Shown: positions 1 through 3,652 of the stretch, in pieces
Numbering within the stretch: position 1 is the stretch's first letter
Layout: each line of letters opens with the position of its first letter
Translations under genes and position numbers: made by a program
Notes under the pieces: generated by a model
The model's input: only the letters and a program-made list of their open reading frames with translations
What the model was told of the DNA's origin: nothing
Database searches by the model: none
NCBI GenBank assembly: GCA_028288545.1
Contig: JAQBNQ010000510.1
Span: forward strand, 1 to 5,809
Direction: 5' to 3'
DNA from: Bacteroidota bacterium
GTDB lineage: Bacteria > Bacteroidota > Bacteroidia > Chitinophagales > LD1
DNA: 5,809 nt

Positions 1-166
1 TGCTACCAAATATTTCCAGAAGCTGTTACAGGGAGTTTATAATAATAACGGCTTCTTCGTGCAGGTTCCCTCCGCAGGTGGAAGTTCGGAAAGAGTGGTT
101 ATCGGAAACTCTTTAACTGATAAAAATTACAAGGTATCTTTAGTAGTTACTTACACAAAACTATAA
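1..166 (+). CDS. C-terminal end of a DUF4270-like lipoprotein (5' end outside window)
   Basis: An open frame enters from the left edge (first whole codon at position 2) and stops at TAA 164-166, giving 54 residues. They read ATKYFQKLLQGVYNNNGFFV, then a Gly/Ser turn, ERVVIGNS and a closing strand KVSLVVTYTKL. The pattern of an 'N-NGFF' element, an 'R-V-I-G' element and a final beta strand ending in YT-K resembles the C-terminus of DUF4270 proteins, secreted or lipoprotein beta-rich proteins of Bacteroidota with no firmly established function. From memory, DUF4270 genes often sit beside glmS in Sphingobacteriaceae, and glmS follows here after only 4 nt, which fits. The signal peptide and lipobox would lie outside the window, so export is inferred. 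That this is a real gene end is quite sure; the family call is moderate because only the tail is visible. Confidence 0.6.
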   Translation, partial: ATKYFQKLLQGVYNNNGFFVQVPSAGGSSERVVIGNSLTDKNYKVSLVVTYTKL

Positions 167-170
167 GCTT

Positions 171-2006
171 ATGTGCGGAATAGTTGCTTACATCGGGCAC
201 CGTGAGGCCTACCCCATTCTTATAAAAGGACTGAAAAGATTAGAATACCGTGGCTATGATAGCGCCGGTGTTGCTCTATTAAATGGCAGTCTTAATATTT
301 ATAAATGCAAAGGCAAAGTATCCGATTTGGAGAATAATGCGAAAGCCAAAAATGTTTCGGGCAGCCTGGGAATGGGACACACCCGCTGGGCCACACACGG
401 AGAACCGAACGATGTAAATTCGCATCCACATTTATCGCAAAGCGGCGAGATAGCGATTATTCATAATGGCATCATCGAAAACTATGCAACGCTTAAAGAG
501 GAGTTAACCAAACGCGGACATAAATTTGTGAGCGATACCGATACTGAGGTACTCGCCCATTTAATTGAAGATATACAACAGAACACTCACACTTCTTTAG
601 ATGAAGCAGTGCGCCTGGCCTTGCATGAAGTAGTAGGCGCTTACGCCATTGTAATTATATCAAAGAACGACCCTACCAAGTTAATAGGGGCACGTAAAGG
701 CTCCCCGCTGGTAGTTGGTATTGGCGATGGGGAGTATTTTATGGCCAGCGATGCTACACCGATTATTGAGTACACCCGCAATGTCAGTTATTTGAATGAT
801 GGCGAGATCGCCTATATAAAGGATGGTAAACTCAGTATTAAAACCATCGAGAACATTGAGAAGATACCGTACATACAAAAACTGGAGATGAACCTGGAGG
901 CCATAGAGAAGGGTGGATACACTCACTTTATGCTAAAGGAAATTCACGAGCAGCCGCGCTCTATTTACGACTCGCTACGTGGAAGATTTGATCCTAAAAC
1001 CGCCTCGTTTGCAATGCGCAGTTTAAAGGAGTACGAAGGTAAGATCAAGAACCTGAAGCGCATCATAATTGTTGGCTGTGGAACATCATGGCACGCTGGC
1101 TTGGTAGCCGAGTACCTGTTTGAAGATATTGCCCGCATTCCGGTTGAAGTCGAATACGCCTCAGAGTTCCGTTACCGGAATCCCGTTATAAATGAGGAAG
1201 ACTTAGTGATTGCCATTTCACAATCCGGCGAAACTGCAGATACGCTGGCAGCGATTGAACTTGCCAAGGAAAAGGGCGCAACCATTTTTGGTTTATGCAA
1301 TGTGGTGGGCTCCTCAATTCCACGTGCATCTCATGCTGGTGCATATACCCATGCAGGACCGGAGATAGGTGTGGCCTCTACAAAGGCTTTTACTGCCCAG
1401 GTAGCCGTGCTTACCCTTTGGGCTTTTGGCTTTGCGGAACTACGCGGAATGGCTACCAAACAAGATTTGCGCGATGCTTTTGCGGAATTGACCAGTATAC
1501 CCGGAAAAGTTGAAAAAACGCTTAAATGCGAAGCGCAGGTAATTGAATTGGCTAAAATATTTAAGGATGTAAAAAACGCCCTGTATCTGGGTCGCGGTTA
1601 TGGATTTCCGGTGGCGTTGGAGGGTGCCCTTAAACTGAAAGAAATATCCTACATCCACGCCGAGGGTTATCCTGCCGCTGAAATGAAGCACGGCCCAATC
1701 GCATTGATAGACGAAGAAATGCCGGTGGTTGTTATCGCTACAAAAAACAGCATTTACGAAAAGGTGATCAGTAATATACAGGAAGTAAAGGCACGTAAAG
1801 GAAAGATCATTGCTATTGTAACCGAAGGCGATGACAAGGTCCGGAAAATGGCCGATTACGTGATTGAGATCCCCGAAACAAAAGAATACCTGGAGCCTCT
1901 TGTCGCTACCATCCCGCTTCAATTGCTTTCATATCACATAGCCGTATTACGCGGTTGTAACGTTGACCAGCCAAGAAACTTAGCTAAAAGCGTAACAGTA
2001 GAGTAA
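171..2006 (+). CDS. glmS: Glutamine--fructose-6-phosphate aminotransferase (isomerizing), GlmS
   Basis: This cytoplasmic enzyme converts fructose-6-phosphate and glutamine to glucosamine-6-phosphate and glutamate, the first committed step to UDP-GlcNAc for peptidoglycan and LPS. At 611 residues it matches the usual length (E. coli about 609). The N-terminal class II glutaminase domain (about 2-240) starts MCGIVAYIG, so Cys2 becomes the N-terminal nucleophile after Met removal; TRWATHGEP (71-79), HNGIIENY (98-105) and SDTDTEV (121-127) are the glutamine-site motifs. Two SIS sugar-phosphate domains follow: CGTSWH (303-308) and SQSGET (350-355) in the first, and ALEGALKLKE with Glu491, KHGP with His507 and the closing NLAKSVTVE with Lys606, equivalent to the E. 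coli catalytic Glu488, His504 and Lys603. The start is fixed by the required Cys2. The ATG lies 4 nt after the upstream stop with no clear Shine-Dalgarno, which suggests translational coupling in an operon. No lesions or missing residues were seen. Confidence 0.98.
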   Translation: MCGIVAYIGHREAYPILIKGLKRLEYRGYDSAGVALLNGSLNIYKCKGKVSDLENNAKAKNVSGSLGMGHTRWATHGEPNDVNSHPHLSQSGEIAIIHNGIIENYATLKEELTKRGHKFVSDTDTEVLAHLIEDIQQNTHTSLDEAVRLALHEVVGAYAIVIISKNDPTKLIGARKGSPLVVGIGDGEYFMASDATPIIEYTRNVSYLNDGEIAYIKDGKLSIKTIENIEKIPYIQKLEMNLEAIEKGGYTHFMLKEIHEQPRSIYDSLRGRFDPKTASFAMRSLKEYEGKIKNLKRIIIVGCGTSWHAGLVAEYLFEDIARIPVEVEYASEFRYRNPVINEEDLVIAISQSGETADTLAAIELAKEKGATIFGLCNVVGSSIPRASHAGAYTHAGPEIGVASTKAFTAQVAVLTLWAFGFAELRGMATKQDLRDAFAELTSIPGKVEKTLKCEAQVIELAKIFKDVKNALYLGRGYGFPVALEGALKLKEISYIHAEGYPAAEMKHGPIALIDEEMPVVVIATKNSIYEKVISNIQEVKARKGKIIAIVTEGDDKVRKMADYVIEIPETKEYLEPLVATIPLQLLSYHIAVLRGCNVDQPRNLAKSVTVE

Positions 2007-2042
2007 AAAAGTCACCCGGAATATCCGCGATTAATTGTGACC
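2005..2042 (-). terminator. Candidate intrinsic terminator for the convergent pterin-synthase gene
   Basis: Read on the minus strand, GTCAC (2041-2037) pairs with GTGAC (2015-2011), with a possible extra G-U pair outside. The loop contains a smaller CGGA-TAT-TCCG hairpin (2027-2017). The structure is followed directly by six Ts, from the A-run at 2010-2005. This is the order expected of a Rho-independent terminator for transcripts of the 2101-2517 gene, about 60 nt after its stop codon. The T-run overlaps the TAA stop of glmS (2004-2006). The stem is short and the loop long, so the call is tentative. In the plus direction there is no T-tract, so it would not obviously end glmS transcription. 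Confidence 0.35.
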
Positions 2043-2100
2043 AACAAGTCTAATGCATCTCATTTGCTTTGGAATAGAGGTTAAGCTTTATAATATCAGC

Positions 2101-2517
2101 CTACACCGGGTACTCAAAATAGTTCCTTTCAGTTTCCCAAAGCCTAACCTGCAATTCGTATTTAGTAGAGAGTTTTGCTCTTAAGAGGTTATGTATAACC
2201 ACCACAATGTTCTCGCCGGTGGGGTTCAGGTCTTTAAATTCGGGGCAGTCGAGGTTGAGGTTCTTGTGATCGAACCGTTCTTTTACTTCGTTTTCGATGA
2301 GGTCGTTTAGTAATTTAAGATCGATTACATATCCCGTTTCAGGATCTATTTCGCCAACCACTTTTACATCCAACCGGTAGTTGTGGCCATGGTAATGTTC
2401 GTTAGCGCAAAGGCCAAATACTTCTTTATTTTTTTCATCGCTCCAGTCTTTACGATAAAGTTTGTGGGCGGAGTTGAAGGTGGTTTTGCGAAAGGCAGCA
2501 ACTTTTGGGCTAGACAT
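2101..2517 (-). CDS. 6-pyruvoyl-tetrahydropterin synthase / 6-carboxytetrahydropterin synthase (QueD) family enzyme
   Basis: This family acts on dihydroneopterin triphosphate, making 6-carboxytetrahydropterin for queuosine and other 7-deazapurines (QueD) or 6-pyruvoyl-tetrahydropterin for tetrahydrobiopterin (PTPS). The 138-residue length fits the single T-fold domain. Zinc ligands are His18 in FNSAH and His43 and His45 in HGHNY. The catalytic Cys is Cys37 in FGLCANEHYHGHNY, with Asp83 and His84 in FDHKNLN completing the triad. PTGEN (99-103) is a family motif, and Glu128 in LWETE is the expected pterin-anchoring Glu. The Cys-x5-HGHNY spacing is that of PTPS rather than the Cys-x3-HGH I recall for E. 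coli QueD, so the substrate branch is left open and no symbol is given. The ATG at 2517 is well supported because a stop (TAA at 2526-2524) lies two codons upstream in frame. No Shine-Dalgarno is evident. The gene is convergent with glmS, divergent from the WD40 gene, and probably monocistronic. Confidence 0.9.
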   Translation of the reverse strand: MSSPKVAAFRKTTFNSAHKLYRKDWSDEKNKEVFGLCANEHYHGHNYRLDVKVVGEIDPETGYVIDLKLLNDLIENEVKERFDHKNLNLDCPEFKDLNPTGENIVVVIHNLLRAKLSTKYELQVRLWETERNYFEYPV

Positions 2518-2565
2518 TAGATATTAGAGTTAGACATCAGACACAAGATATTAGACTTTAGACAA
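2511..2565. repeat. Tandem degenerate heptamer array (consensus TAGACAT)
   Basis: On the plus strand the stretch parses into eight consecutive units: TAGACAT (2511), TAGATAT (2518), TAGAGT (2525, one base short), TAGACAT (2531), CAGACAC (2538), AAGATAT (2545), TAGACTT (2552) and TAGACAA (2559). Two units are identical and the rest differ by one to three bases. On the minus strand the unit reads ATGTCTA, and the leftmost unit supplies the ATG start codon and second codon of the pterin-synthase gene. The array therefore lies in that gene's 5' leader and overlaps its first codons. Similar TTAGACAT-like runs are, as I recall, common between genes in Sphingobacteriaceae. It could be a slippage-prone simple repeat or a remnant of a dispersed element. 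Confidence 0.75.
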
Positions 2566-2616
2566 TGCAAATTTGCGCATTTTTTTGAAGTAGCGCAGGG
2601 AATTTATGAAGGCCGC

Positions 2617-2647
2617 TTGGGTTATCTATGAAAGATAATTAATATTG
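2617..2647 (+). promoter_or_regulatory. Candidate Bacteroidota-type promoter for the WD40 gene
   Basis: TTG at 2617-2619 is followed, after 20 nt, by TAATATTG at 2640-2647. This matches the Bacteroidota primary sigma consensus (TTG, 19-21 nt, TAnnTTTG) at all fixed positions except one (A instead of T). A start about 7 nt downstream would leave a leader of roughly 25 nt before the ATG at 2679, which fits the ribosome-binding site at 2668-2674. An imperfect hairpin, TTATCT-N5-AGATAA (2622-2638), fills the spacer and could be an operator, or chance in AT-rich DNA. Alternative promoters in this AT-rich leader cannot be excluded. Confidence 0.4.
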
Positions 2648-2667
2648 AAAAACATTATAAAAAAATT

Positions 2668-2674
2668 AAAGGGA
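2668..2674 (+). promoter_or_regulatory. Ribosome-binding site of the WD40 gene (AAAGGGA)
   Basis: The purine run AAAGGGA lies 4 nt before the ATG at 2679. It is the only good Shine-Dalgarno-like sequence seen before a start in this window, and it supports that ATG over the in-frame Met codon seven codons downstream. The spacing is slightly short for a canonical site. Confidence 0.5.
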
Positions 2675-2678
2675 CCTT

Positions 2679-3650
2679 ATGGCTCTATCGGACCAGGATA
2701 TGAAATCGAACTATAAAGCGTTGATTACTAAAGTAGCCTGTACGGCGATTCCGCAAATGGCGTTTAGTTGGGACAATTCGAAAATAGCGGTGGCGGCGAT
2801 TGAAAGCCCGCTGAAAATTTATGATGCAAAAACCCTGGCGCCGCTTCATGATATAAAGGACCGCAACTACGATTCCGCTTTTAGTGTTGGATGGGATAAG
2901 GATTCAGGAAATTTGGTAGCGGGCTATGGCGAGAATGGTTACGTGCGCATTTTTGATAATAAAGGTAAAGACCTTGTAGAAAACAGTCATTCCCGAGCTG
3001 CAGACTATGCGGCCAATTTGCATTCCAACGGCGTTAGTTCAACCATCGTTTCATCAAAGTATTTTATTAATGGGGCGATGAATGGCAATGTGTCCTTGTG
3101 GTTAAAAGAGATTGATAAAAACGGCAACTATCCTTTCAGCAAAAGCTCGACTGTGCAACGGCTAAAGGGATTTGGAAAGCAAATTTATGCTATGAGTCTT
3201 TCTGCCAATGAAACCATGCTGGCAGTGGCTGGTGAAAATGGGAAGATAAAAGTAGTGGAAGTGGCGGATGGCTCGGTGAAATTAAGTTTTGACTGTGAGT
3301 GGCCTCAGCATTTAAGTTTTATCAATGGGAATACTGAATTAATGGCTTACAGACATGGGGAAGGAATAAAAATATGGCCGCTAATACCCAAGTCTACACC
3401 CCGAGTAATTACCATTAAGGAAGATTATTACAAGGCTGACTACAACAACAAAAATAATTACTACGTGTTTGGTGATAGCCAGGGCAATCTCATATTATTT
3501 GATGTAGCCAATGAGAAGACAATAACCACCATCAAAGTTTCAGACAGAAAAATCGAGTCTCTTAAATTTGATAATAGCTGTGAACATTTGCTGGTAGCAG
3601 ATGATGATGGAAGGTTGATGTTATTTGAGCTAAAATATTTATTGGCTTAA
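2679..3650 (+). CDS. WD40-like seven-bladed beta-propeller protein, cytoplasmic, function unknown
   Basis: The 323 residues consist almost entirely of repeated four-strand blades and little else. Approximate blades: 24-56 (AFSWDNSKIAVA ... LKIYDA), 65-100 (VGWDKDSGNLVAG ... VRIFDN), 115-145 (NGAMNGNVSLWL), 168-205 (LSANETMLAVAGENGKIKVV), 208-240 (GEGIKIWPL), 249-285 (YVFGDSQGNLILFDV) and 290-321 (KFDNSCEHLLVADDDGRLML). Each ends in a 'G-I/V-x-hydrophobic-aromatic/hydrophobic-D/E' strand typical of WD40 repeats, although the literal WD is degenerate. There is no signal peptide, lipobox or membrane segment, so it should be cytoplasmic. Such propellers are protein- or nucleic-acid-binding scaffolds; no catalytic residues are evident, and no partner is suggested by the neighbours. 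Start choice follows the AAAGGGA site. It is divergent from the pterin gene and convergent with the peptidase-barrel gene, with only 2 nt between the two stop codons. Confidence 0.85.
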   Translation: MALSDQDMKSNYKALITKVACTAIPQMAFSWDNSKIAVAAIESPLKIYDAKTLAPLHDIKDRNYDSAFSVGWDKDSGNLVAGYGENGYVRIFDNKGKDLVENSHSRAADYAANLHSNGVSSTIVSSKYFINGAMNGNVSLWLKEIDKNGNYPFSKSSTVQRLKGFGKQIYAMSLSANETMLAVAGENGKIKVVEVADGSVKLSFDCEWPQHLSFINGNTELMAYRHGEGIKIWPLIPKSTPRVITIKEDYYKADYNNKNNYYVFGDSQGNLILFDVANEKTITTIKVSDRKIESLKFDNSCEHLLVADDDGRLMLFELKYLLA

Positions 3651-3652
3651 GT

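Noticed and set aside
1..170. glmS ribozyme/riboswitch upstream of glmS
   Set aside because: That element belongs to Firmicutes-type glmS leaders. Here the upstream DNA is coding right up to 4 nt before the start, and no ribozyme core was recognised.
681..926. 81-codon minus-strand frame, plus the 72-codon plus-strand frame at 1295-1513
   Set aside because: Both are out-of-frame shadows of glmS with no ribosome-binding site or recognisable protein features.
1440..1922. 160-codon open frame on the minus strand
   Set aside because: It lies entirely inside glmS, antisense to conserved SIS-domain coding sequence. Its translation is Phe/Tyr-rich without any domain pattern, and GlmS is complete and intact over it.
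2007..2100. A small gene or terminator for glmS in the gap before the pterin-synthase gene
   Set aside because: There is no open frame of useful length, and no plus-strand hairpin followed by a T-tract. Only the minus-strand terminator candidate could be supported.
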